A stretch of 6,100 bases of DNA from AG-12 sp027319585 (GTDB lineage: Bacteria > Chloroflexota > Dormibacteria > Aeolococcales > Bog-877), in contig DAHVMY010000069.1 in the NCBI GenBank assembly GCA_027319585.1, positions 1 through 6,100 on the forward strand, in the 5' to 3' direction. The first letter of the stretch is position 1. Every line of letters begins with the position of its first letter. Both the position numbers and the translations under genes were made by a program. This document shows, in pieces, positions 1-5,667 of this stretch. Below the pieces are notes generated by a model. The model did no database searches and was not told the DNA's origin. It saw only the letters and a program-made list of their open reading frames with translations.

Positions 1-1047
1 CCCTGCATCCTGCTGGGCCAGCAGGTGTGGACCTGCCGCGCGGCCGAGGAGGCCCAGGGGCTGGTGCGGGAGGCCGACATTCCGGCCTTCATGAACGGGG
101 CGGGCCGAGGCACCCTGCCCCCGGGCGATCCCCATCACTTTCAGCTGACCCGCCGCTACGCCTTTGACAGGGCCGACCTGATCATCGTGGTGGGCACCCC
201 CTTCGACTTCAGGCTCGGCTACGGGCGCCGGCTCAACCAGCGCGCCCAGGTGGTCCAGATCGATCTGGACTACCGCACGGTCGGCCGCAACCGGGACGTC
301 ACCCTGGGGATGGTCGGTGACTGCAGCGTGATCCTGGGGGCCGTGCGCCAGGCTCTATCCGGCCGTTCCAGCATGAACCGCCCCAACCAGCTTCACTGGC
401 GCGAGGAGCTCCGGGCCGAGGAGGATCGCCTGGAGGCCGCCCGCCAGGCCAAGCTCCACTCCGACTCAATGCCCATCCACCCCATGCGGCTGGCCCACGA
501 GCTGAACCAGTTCCTGACCGACGACACCATCTATATAGGGGACGGTGGCGACGTGGTCACCAGCGCGGGCCAGGTGGTCAAGCCGCACCTGCCGGGGCAT
601 TGGATGGACCCAGGCCCCCTGGGCACCCTGGGGGTGGGGATCGGGTTTGCCATGGCCGCCAAGCTCGCCAGACCAGATCAGGAGGTGCTCTGCTACTTCG
701 GAGACGGCGCCCTCAGCCTGACCGGGTTCGACTTCGAGACCATGCTCCGATTCGACCTTCCCTTCGTCGGGGTGGTCGGCAACAACTCCTACATGAACCA
801 GATCCGCTTCGGCCAGCTCGCCCGCTACGGCAAGGAGCGGGGCGAGGTCGGCAACAAGCTGGGCGACCTCCCCTACGGTCGCTTCGCGGAGGTCCTGGGT
901 GGCTACGGCGAGGAGGTGCGCGACCCCAAGGACATCCGTCCCGCGCTGGAGCGGGCGCGGGAGTCCGGCAAGCCGTCTCTGATCAATGTGTGGGTGGATC
1001 CGAACGAGTTCGCGTCCGGCACGATGAACCAGACCATGTACAAGTGA
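1..1047 (+). CDS. TPP-dependent acyl-CoA lyase/decarboxylase-like enzyme (acetolactate synthase-like), 5' partial
   Basis: The gene is cut by the left window edge. The frame is open from base 1, ahead of an in-frame GTG at 25, and ends at TGA 1045-1047, giving 348 visible residues. Family members have about 550-570, so roughly 200 N-terminal residues, including the PYR domain with the catalytic Glu, lie upstream. Visible residues 1 to about 115 match the central TPP-enzyme domain (LLGQQV near the start, MNGAGRG, then VVGTPFDFRLGYG). Residues about 155-348 match the C-terminal PP domain, with the TPP/Mg motif GDG at 234-236 and NN at 261-262. By eye it resembles the actinobacterial IlvG-like clade (PIHPMR, GDGGD, DPGPLGTLG). 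After NN it reads SYMNQIRFGQ. It therefore lacks both the Tyr of oxalyl-CoA decarboxylase (NNGGIY) and the Trp of true acetolactate synthase (MVRQWQ). It ends in GTMNQTMYK, perhaps a lid over the active site. With frc next to it, an oxalyl-CoA decarboxylase or formyl-CoA-releasing 2-hydroxyacyl-CoA lyase is likelier than acetolactate synthase. The superfamily is secure; the substrate is not. Confidence 0.88.
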   Translation, partial: PCILLGQQVWTCRAAEEAQGLVREADIPAFMNGAGRGTLPPGDPHHFQLTRRYAFDRADLIIVVGTPFDFRLGYGRRLNQRAQVVQIDLDYRTVGRNRDVTLGMVGDCSVILGAVRQALSGRSSMNRPNQLHWREELRAEEDRLEAARQAKLHSDSMPIHPMRLAHELNQFLTDDTIYIGDGGDVVTSAGQVVKPHLPGHWMDPGPLGTLGVGIGFAMAAKLARPDQEVLCYFGDGALSLTGFDFETMLRFDLPFVGVVGNNSYMNQIRFGQLARYGKERGEVGNKLGDLPYGRFAEVLGGYGEEVRDPKDIRPALERARESGKPSLINVWVDPNEFASGTMNQTMYK

Positions 1048-1069
1048 GGCGGGGGTTGCAGCCCGCCTC
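1046..1069 (+). other. Intercistronic stem-loop covering the stop codon of the TPP gene
   Basis: A perfect 8-bp inverted repeat, GAGGCGGG at 1046-1053 and CCCGCCTC at 1062-1069, encloses an 8-nt loop. The left arm includes the last two bases of the stop codon at 1045-1047. No T-tract follows and the next gene begins 21 nt later, so a full terminator is unlikely. It could protect or process the upstream mRNA segment, or partly attenuate frc. The pairing is read directly; the role is inferred. Confidence 0.4.
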
Positions 1070-1078
1070 GAGGGAGCA

Positions 1079-1085
1079 AGGGGAG
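1079..1085 (+). promoter_or_regulatory. Ribosome binding site of frc
   Basis: AGGGGAG lies 5 nt before the ATG at 1091. It is purine-rich and a reasonable Shine-Dalgarno match, and it supports ATG 1091 as the start. That start also aligns with the N-termini of the Frc and YfdW proteins. Confidence 0.65.
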
Positions 1086-1090
1086 CCGAA

Positions 1091-2323
1091 ATGAGCAAGG
1101 CATTGCAGGGCGTCCGGGTGGTGGACATGACCCATGTCCAGGCCGGCCCCGTATGCACCCAGATGTTGGCCTGGTTGGGGGCCGATGTCATCAAGATTGA
1201 ACCCCCAGGACGGGGTGACGTCACCCGCTCCCAGCTGCGTGACATCCCCGACGTCGACAGCCTCTACTTCACCATGCTCAACTCCAACAAGCGCAGCCTG
1301 AGCCTGAACATCAAGGACGAGCGTGGCCGCGAGCTCCTCTGGGAGTTGCTCCGGCGCTCCGACGTTCTGGTGGAGAACTTCGGACCCGGCGCCCTGGACC
1401 GCCAGGGGATCACCTGGGAGCGGCTCCAGGCCGAGGCGCCCCGCCTGATCTACGCGTCCATCAAGGGCTTCGGGCCCGGCAGCTACGAGAACGCCAAGGC
1501 CTACGAGACGATCGCCCAGGCGATGGGAGGATCCATGAGCACCACCGGGTTCGAGGACGGCCCGCCCACCTCGACCGGCGCTCAGATCGGGGACTCGGGA
1601 TCGGCGGTGCACCTGCTGGCGGCGATCCTGGCCGCCCTGCTGCAGCGCCAGCACAGCGGGCGCGGCCAGCGGGTCCAGATCGCAATGCAGCACGCCGTGC
1701 TCAACCTCTGCCGGGTCAAGATCCGGGACCACCAACGGCTCCAGCGAGGCCCGCTGGCCGAATACCCGAACTCCGAATTCGGACACAGCGTCCCCCGGTC
1801 CGGGAACGCCTCCGGTGGCGGCCAGCCCGGGTGGGCGCTGCGCTGCCGGCCCGGGGGGCCGGACGACTTCATATACGTGATCATCCAGCCGCACATTTGG
1901 GAGCGGCTGGTGCGGCAGATCGGACGCGAGGATCTCCTCGGCGATCCGGCGTGGGACACCCCGGAGGGCCGCCTCACCCACCTCAACGAGGTCTTCGCCA
2001 CCATCGAGGCCTGGACCATGCAGCACAGCAAGTGGGAGGTCTTCGAGCAGTTCAGCGCGATCGACGTCCCCTGCGGCCCGGTCTTCGACACCAGCGACAT
2101 CGTGCAGGACGAGTCGCTGCGGGACAGCGGGATGATCGTGGAGGTGGAGCACCCCGAGCGGGGGACCTACCTCAATGTGGGCTGCCCGCTGCGGCTGTCG
2201 GATTCTCCGGTCGAGATGCGCCGCGCGCCGCTCCTCGGGGAGCACTCCGAGGAGGTTCTGCAGGAGGTGCTGGGGATCGAACCAGCCGAGGCGGCGGCGA
2301 TGCGCCAGGCGGGCGTGATCTGA
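1091..2323 (+). CDS. frc: Formyl-CoA:oxalate CoA-transferase (class III CoA-transferase, Frc/YfdW type)
   Basis: A complete 410-residue class III (CaiB/BaiF-type) CoA-transferase, close to the 416 residues of E. coli YfdW and 428 of Oxalobacter Frc. The cytoplasmic enzyme moves CoA from formyl-CoA to oxalate, giving oxalyl-CoA and formate. From memory of both proteins the match is strong along the whole length: THVQAGP at 14-20 with Gln17, VIKIE, DVDSLYFTMLNSNKRS, VENFGPGALDR, TTGFEDGPP, GQPGW, IPCGPV and RAPLLGEH. The catalytic Asp of Frc (Asp169), which forms the aspartyl-CoA thioester, corresponds to Asp168 in IGDSGS. The flexible glycine loop is SGGGQPG at 241-247, with Ser replacing the first Gly. 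Position 48 is Gln as in YfdW, not the Trp of Oxalobacter Frc. The protein is a few residues shorter than YfdW just before and after the loop. It starts 43 nt after the TPP gene and ends 38 nt before the synthetase, which fits an operon. Another oxalate-like acid acceptor is possible, but the family call is firm. Confidence 0.94.
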   Translation: MSKALQGVRVVDMTHVQAGPVCTQMLAWLGADVIKIEPPGRGDVTRSQLRDIPDVDSLYFTMLNSNKRSLSLNIKDERGRELLWELLRRSDVLVENFGPGALDRQGITWERLQAEAPRLIYASIKGFGPGSYENAKAYETIAQAMGGSMSTTGFEDGPPTSTGAQIGDSGSAVHLLAAILAALLQRQHSGRGQRVQIAMQHAVLNLCRVKIRDHQRLQRGPLAEYPNSEFGHSVPRSGNASGGGQPGWALRCRPGGPDDFIYVIIQPHIWERLVRQIGREDLLGDPAWDTPEGRLTHLNEVFATIEAWTMQHSKWEVFEQFSAIDVPCGPVFDTSDIVQDESLRDSGMIVEVEHPERGTYLNVGCPLRLSDSPVEMRRAPLLGEHSEEVLQEVLGIEPAEAAAMRQAGVI

Positions 2324-2347
2324 GCCTGGGCCCCACCCAACAAACTC

Positions 2348-2353
2348 AAGGAG
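2348..2353 (+). promoter_or_regulatory. Ribosome binding site that fixes the TTG start of the acyl-CoA synthetase
   Basis: AAGGAG lies 8 nt before TTG 2362, the best Shine-Dalgarno in this gap. It excludes the in-frame GTG at 2353, which overlaps it. It also argues against ATG 2440, which has only a weak purine stretch upstream and would remove conserved sequence. Confidence 0.7.
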
Positions 2354-2361
2354 TGACGCGC

Positions 2362-4512
2362 TTGCCAGATTCAGCCACGACCGCGCCTGCTTCCGGCGCC
2401 GCCATCGCCGCAGCCCGCAGGGCGGGACACGCAACGCTCATGGGGCCGGAGCTCGAGTCCCTTTGCGCCGACTACTCTATCCCGACCCCCAGACAGGCGA
2501 TCACGCACTCGGCGGAGGAGGCCGGCCGGGTTGCGCTGGAGATCGGTTTTCCGGTGGTGCTCAAGGTGCTGTCGCGGCAGCTGGTGCACAAGACCGAGGC
2601 CGGCGGGGTGAGGGTGGACCTGCGCTCCCAGGAGGAGGTGCTGGCTGCGTACCAGCAGCTGCTCGGGGCGGTCCAGGCAAGCACCCCCGGTGCCGAGCTG
2701 GACGGGGTCCTGGTGCAGGCGATGGCGCCGCGCGGCCGTGAGGTGCTGATCGGGGCCACCCGGGATCCCACCTTCGGTGCCCTGATCGCCTTTGGGATGG
2801 GCGGAACCGACGTCGAGGTGACGCGGGACGTGACGTTCGCCCTCAGCCCCCTTGACCATGAGGAGGCGAGCCGGATGCTGGACCGGGTCGGGGGCGCTCG
2901 TCTGCTGCGCGGCGTCAGGGGCGAGGCCGGCGTGGACCGAGCGGCGCTCGCGGACATCCTGGTATCGGTCTCCCGGCTCATGGAGGACCAGCCGGAGGTC
3001 TCGGAGGTCGACCTCAATCCGGTTATCGCCACCCCCGTCGGCGCTCTCGCGGTGGACGTGCGGATCCTGCTGGATGAACCGCGACCCGCCTGGACGCGAC
3101 CTGCTCAGGAGGAGATCCTGCGGAGCATGACCCGGCTCATGCGTCCCTCCTCCATCGCCGTGATTGGGGCCTCGCAGGAGGCCGGCAAGATCGGCAACTC
3201 GGTGATGCGCAACCTGATCGCCGGCGGTTACCAGGGACGGATTCATCCGGTCAACCCCAGGGCCAAGGAGATCCTCGGCATCCCCTGCCACCCGAGCGTC
3301 CTCGACATCGATGAGGATGTCGACGTCGCCATATTCGCCATCCCGGCGGCCATGGTCGCCCAGGGATTGGAGGAGGTCGGCCGCAAGGGCATCCCGACGG
3401 CGGTGCTCATCCCGTCCGGGTTCGCCGAGACCGGCAGGCCCGACCTGCAGGAGGAGATTCAAGCGGTGGCCCGGCGACACGGGATCCGGTTCATCGGGCC
3501 TAACATCTACGGGTACTACTACACCCCCGACCACATCTGCGCCACCTTCTGCACCCCCTACGACGTCGCCGGGTCGGTCGCCCTCTCCTCGCAGTCGGGC
3601 GGCATCGGCATGGCCATCCTCGGCTTCGCCCGCTCCACCCGCATGGGGGTATCCGCCATCGTGGGGCTGGGCAACAAGGCGGATGTCGACGAGGATGACC
3701 TGCTCACCTTCTTCGAGAGCGATCCCGCGACCTCATGCATCGCGATGCACATGGAGGACCTGAAGGACGGCCGGGCCTTCCTGGAGGCGGCCAAGCGAGT
3801 CTCCCCGCAGAAGCCGGTGATCGTGCTCAAGGCCGGCCGAACCGGCGCCGGAGCCAGGGCGGCACGCTCTCACACCGGGGCGCTCGCGGGGGACGACCGG
3901 GTCTACGACGACCTCTTCAGATCACATGGGGTGGTGCGGGCGCCAGGGCTGCGCGACCTGCTCGAGTACGCCCGGGCGCTGCCCATGCTGCCCACCCCCA
4001 AGGGGGAGAACGTGGTCGTGATCACCGGGGCAGGGGGGTCGGGAGTCCTGCTCACCGACGCCTGCGTCGACCACCAGCTCGAGCTCATGCGCATGCCGGA
4101 GGACCTGGACCAGGCGTTCCGCCGGTTCATCCCCCCATTTGGAGCAGCCGGAAACCCCGTGGACATCACCGGCGGTGAGCCCCCCAGCACCTATCGGGCG
4201 ACAATCGAGCTGGGGCTCAGCGATCCGCGGATCCACTCCCTGGTGATCGGCTACTGGCACACCATCGTCACCCCGCCCCTGGTGTTCGCCAAGCTCATGG
4301 TCGAGGTGATGGAACAGGCCCGGGAGCGGGGAACGGCCAAGCCGGTGGTGGTATCGATGGCCGGTGACATCGAGGTTGAGGAAGCCTGCGAGCTGCTCTT
4401 CGCCAATGGCATCCCGGCCTACCCCTACACCACCGAGACCCCGGTCGCGGTGCTGGGCGCCAAGTACCGCTGGGCCAGGGCCAACGGCCTGATCAAGGAG
4501 CCGTTGGTGTGA
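2362..4512 (+). CDS. NDP-forming acyl-CoA synthetase, fused subunits, ATP-grasp domain first
   Basis: A 716-residue protein from TTG 2362, near the usual 700. These cytoplasmic enzymes interconvert acyl-CoA + NDP + Pi with acid + CoA + NTP through a phosphohistidine. Residues about 15-245 are the ATP-grasp (beta-type) domain, with LVHKTEAGG containing His76, then FGMGGTDVE, DLNP at 217-220 and VDVRI at 231-235. Residues about 257-390 are the CoA-binding Rossmann domain (IAVIGAS with Gly269, HPVNP, FIGPN). Residues about 400-545 are the first ligase domain: SQSGGIG, Glu465 in MHMEDLKDG, and SHTGALAG with the likely phosphohistidine His504. The rest is the second ligase domain, with ITGAGGSG at 554-561 and NPVDITGG at 598-605. 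No key motif seems lost. The beta-then-alpha order is a permutation of alpha-first relatives. The N-terminal helix (AAARRAGHATL) aligns with the family, favouring TTG over ATG 2440. The frame is open upstream to 1831, but that part overlaps frc and is a shadow. Its acyl substrate is unknown; formyl-CoA, oxalyl-CoA or a 2-hydroxy acid are inferred from context. Confidence 0.9.
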   Translation: MPDSATTAPASGAAIAAARRAGHATLMGPELESLCADYSIPTPRQAITHSAEEAGRVALEIGFPVVLKVLSRQLVHKTEAGGVRVDLRSQEEVLAAYQQLLGAVQASTPGAELDGVLVQAMAPRGREVLIGATRDPTFGALIAFGMGGTDVEVTRDVTFALSPLDHEEASRMLDRVGGARLLRGVRGEAGVDRAALADILVSVSRLMEDQPEVSEVDLNPVIATPVGALAVDVRILLDEPRPAWTRPAQEEILRSMTRLMRPSSIAVIGASQEAGKIGNSVMRNLIAGGYQGRIHPVNPRAKEILGIPCHPSVLDIDEDVDVAIFAIPAAMVAQGLEEVGRKGIPTAVLIPSGFAETGRPDLQEEIQAVARRHGIRFIGPNIYGYYYTPDHICATFCTPYDVAGSVALSSQSGGIGMAILGFARSTRMGVSAIVGLGNKADVDEDDLLTFFESDPATSCIAMHMEDLKDGRAFLEAAKRVSPQKPVIVLKAGRTGAGARAARSHTGALAGDDRVYDDLFRSHGVVRAPGLRDLLEYARALPMLPTPKGENVVVITGAGGSGVLLTDACVDHQLELMRMPEDLDQAFRRFIPPFGAAGNPVDITGGEPPSTYRATIELGLSDPRIHSLVIGYWHTIVTPPLVFAKLMVEVMEQARERGTAKPVVVSMAGDIEVEEACELLFANGIPAYPYTTETPVAVLGAKYRWARANGLIKEPLV
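4495..4500 (+). promoter_or_regulatory. Ribosome binding site of the GntR regulator, inside the synthetase gene
   Basis: AAGGAG sits 8 nt before GTG 4509, the same sequence and spacer as for the synthetase. It lies within the last codons of the upstream gene and, with the 4-nt GTGA overlap, suggests translational coupling. Confidence 0.6.
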
Positions 4513-5351
4513 GCCGCCGGGCGGACCCGACCGCCTTCCCTCCCGAACAGCTCCCCCGGGCGGCCCGGATCGCCGAGACCGCAACCGCTGTAGTAGGATC
4601 TCCGCCAGTGACTCCTGATCGGCCCAGCGCGCCCACTGTCGCCGACGGCCAGGCCGGCCCCGAGGCCAGAGCCGGGATCAACCTGGAACGCCTCGACGCC
4701 GACTGGTCGCTCCCGGATCGTGCCTACGAGGCGCTGAAGCGGGCGATCATGGAAATGCGCATCTACGACGGCCACGAGGACCTGCGCCTTGATGAGCGGG
4801 GCCTGGCGCACGACCTCGGAATCAGCCGCACCCCGGTTCGCGAGGCGCTGCTGCGGCTGCACCACGAGGGGCTGGTCCGCACCGTGCCCCGGCGCGGTGT
4901 GTTCGTGGTGCGCAAGCGCAAGTCGGAGATCGTGGAGATCGTGATGGCCAGCGCCGCTCTGGAGGGGGTCGCGGGGCGGCTGGCGGCCGCCCGGGCCACC
5001 GACGAGCAGATCGCCATGGTGCGGCAGCGCTTCGAGGACGTGATCACCAATCCCTCCCGACTGGATGCCGAGGAGTACTCCGCGATCAACCTTCAGTTCC
5101 ACCAATTCATCGTGGACCTGGCCCAGTCCGAGATGCTCTCGTCCCTGGTGGAGTCGCTCAAGATCCACATGCGGGCCATCCGCGCCCGCACCATGGGCGA
5201 CGGCGACCGGATGCGCCGGTCCCCGCTGGAGCACCTGCGGATCGTGGAGGCACTGGAGGCGCGCGACGCCGAGGCCCTCGACCGGCACGTCCGCCAGCAC
5301 GGGCTGAACCTGGCGGATCACGTCGAGAGGTTCGTCGACTACCTGGATTAG
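4509..5351 (+). CDS. GntR-family transcriptional regulator, FCD (FadR C-terminal-like) subfamily
   Basis: A 280-residue DNA-binding regulator from GTG 4509, whose first bases overlap the synthetase stop in GTGA. Residues 1 to about 65 are a Pro/Ala-rich extension without recognisable structure. Residues about 70-135 form the winged helix: RAYEALKRAI, LDERGLAHDLGISRTPVREAL with the recognition helix near 106-117, then GLVRTVPRRGVFV as the wing. Residues about 140-275 are the all-helical FCD ligand domain. Its metal-site pattern is Asn194-x3-His198, His242 and His264, with spacing typical of FCD but Asn where many members have Asp. FCD proteins usually bind a small carboxylate, often through a metal, and commonly repress adjacent catabolic genes. 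As the last operon gene it probably controls this cluster in response to oxalate or a related acid (inference). GTG 4608 is an alternative start that would remove 33 poorly structured residues and may be used from a leaderless promoter. No operator could be recognised. Confidence 0.92.
   Translation: MSRRADPTAFPPEQLPRAARIAETATAVVGSPPVTPDRPSAPTVADGQAGPEARAGINLERLDADWSLPDRAYEALKRAIMEMRIYDGHEDLRLDERGLAHDLGISRTPVREALLRLHHEGLVRTVPRRGVFVVRKRKSEIVEIVMASAALEGVAGRLAAARATDEQIAMVRQRFEDVITNPSRLDAEEYSAINLQFHQFIVDLAQSEMLSSLVESLKIHMRAIRARTMGDGDRMRRSPLEHLRIVEALEARDAEALDRHVRQHGLNLADHVERFVDYLD
4594..4599 (+). promoter_or_regulatory. Possible -10 box for a leaderless transcript of the GntR gene
   Basis: TAGGAT fits the TANNNT -10 consensus and ends 8 nt before the in-frame GTG at 4608. 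Transcription starting about 7 nt downstream would place the 5' end at or next to that codon. No convincing -35 box is visible, which is common for such promoters. It lies inside the non-conserved N-terminal extension. The match is short and could be chance. Confidence 0.3.
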
Positions 5352-5667
5352 GCGGACAGCTCCACCGGCGAACAGGGCAGCACCAGAAGAGGCGCGGGCG
5401 CGCCGACCGCCCCGGGCCAAGCCGCCCAGCGCAACGGCCTGACCCCGTCCCGTCCTTCTTTCCTCACCGGCGCCTGGCTTCGAGGCTGCGGCCGGACCAG
5501 GCGCGGGAAGACCGGCGCACGCAAAGGCTGCCAAATGGGGCAGCCGCCGCCCCGGTGGATCTCAGGGGCCAGACCTTCAACGGTCGCACCCCGTCGCCTT
5601 CCGAAGGGTCGCCCTGCCCCGGGGAGATGCCGGAAACTGCCAGCCGGCGGGGCCGTTGTAAGAGACC
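5352..5667. other. Intergenic region without a recognisable gene
   Basis: About 316 bp between the GntR stop and the earliest start of the lipoprotein gene. Open frames exist on both strands, but their translations are Arg/Pro/Gly-rich without recognisable domains, as expected by chance at this GC content. No tRNA-like fold, T-rich terminator or repeat family was seen. It contains small palindromes (GGCGC and GCGCC around a 4-nt loop at 5391-5404; CCCCGGGG near 5617-5624) and the stem-loop at 5526-5545. It presumably holds the operon's 3' end and the promoter of the next gene, neither of which could be located firmly. Confidence 0.5.
5526..5545. terminator. GC-rich stem-loop, candidate T-less terminator
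   Basis: A perfect 7-bp inverted repeat, GGCTGCC at 5526-5532 and GGCAGCC at 5539-5545, has a 6-nt loop AAATGG. It lies 175 nt after the GntR stop in a gap between same-strand genes. On the + strand no T-run follows; on the - strand the stem is followed by only TTT. It could act as a T-less terminator of the GC-rich type or be chance pairing. Confidence 0.25.

Noticed and set aside
1831..2361. In-frame upstream extension of the synthetase to 893 residues
   Set aside because: The extension overlaps frc in another frame, reads as Arg/Gly/Ala-rich noise and has no homology. AAGGAG plus TTG at 2362 gives a proper start.
983..2434. Long 483-residue reading frame on the minus strand across frc
   Set aside because: It lies opposite a gene with strong homology to Frc/YfdW, its translation is low-complexity and rich in Arg, Gly, Ala and Leu with no motif, and it crosses gene boundaries. 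This is a typical GC-rich antisense shadow.
2371..3534. 387-residue reading frame on the minus strand across the synthetase
   Set aside because: It is antisense to well-conserved ATP-grasp and CoA-binding domains and has no recognisable protein features.
5391..5404. GC palindrome (GGCGC, 4-nt loop, GCGCC) as the operon terminator
   Set aside because: The stem is only 5 bp, no T-run follows, and such palindromes are expected by chance in GC-rich DNA.
4425..5534. 369-residue reading frame on the minus strand across the GntR gene
   Set aside because: It is opposite a clear winged-helix and FCD protein, and its translation lacks any domain.
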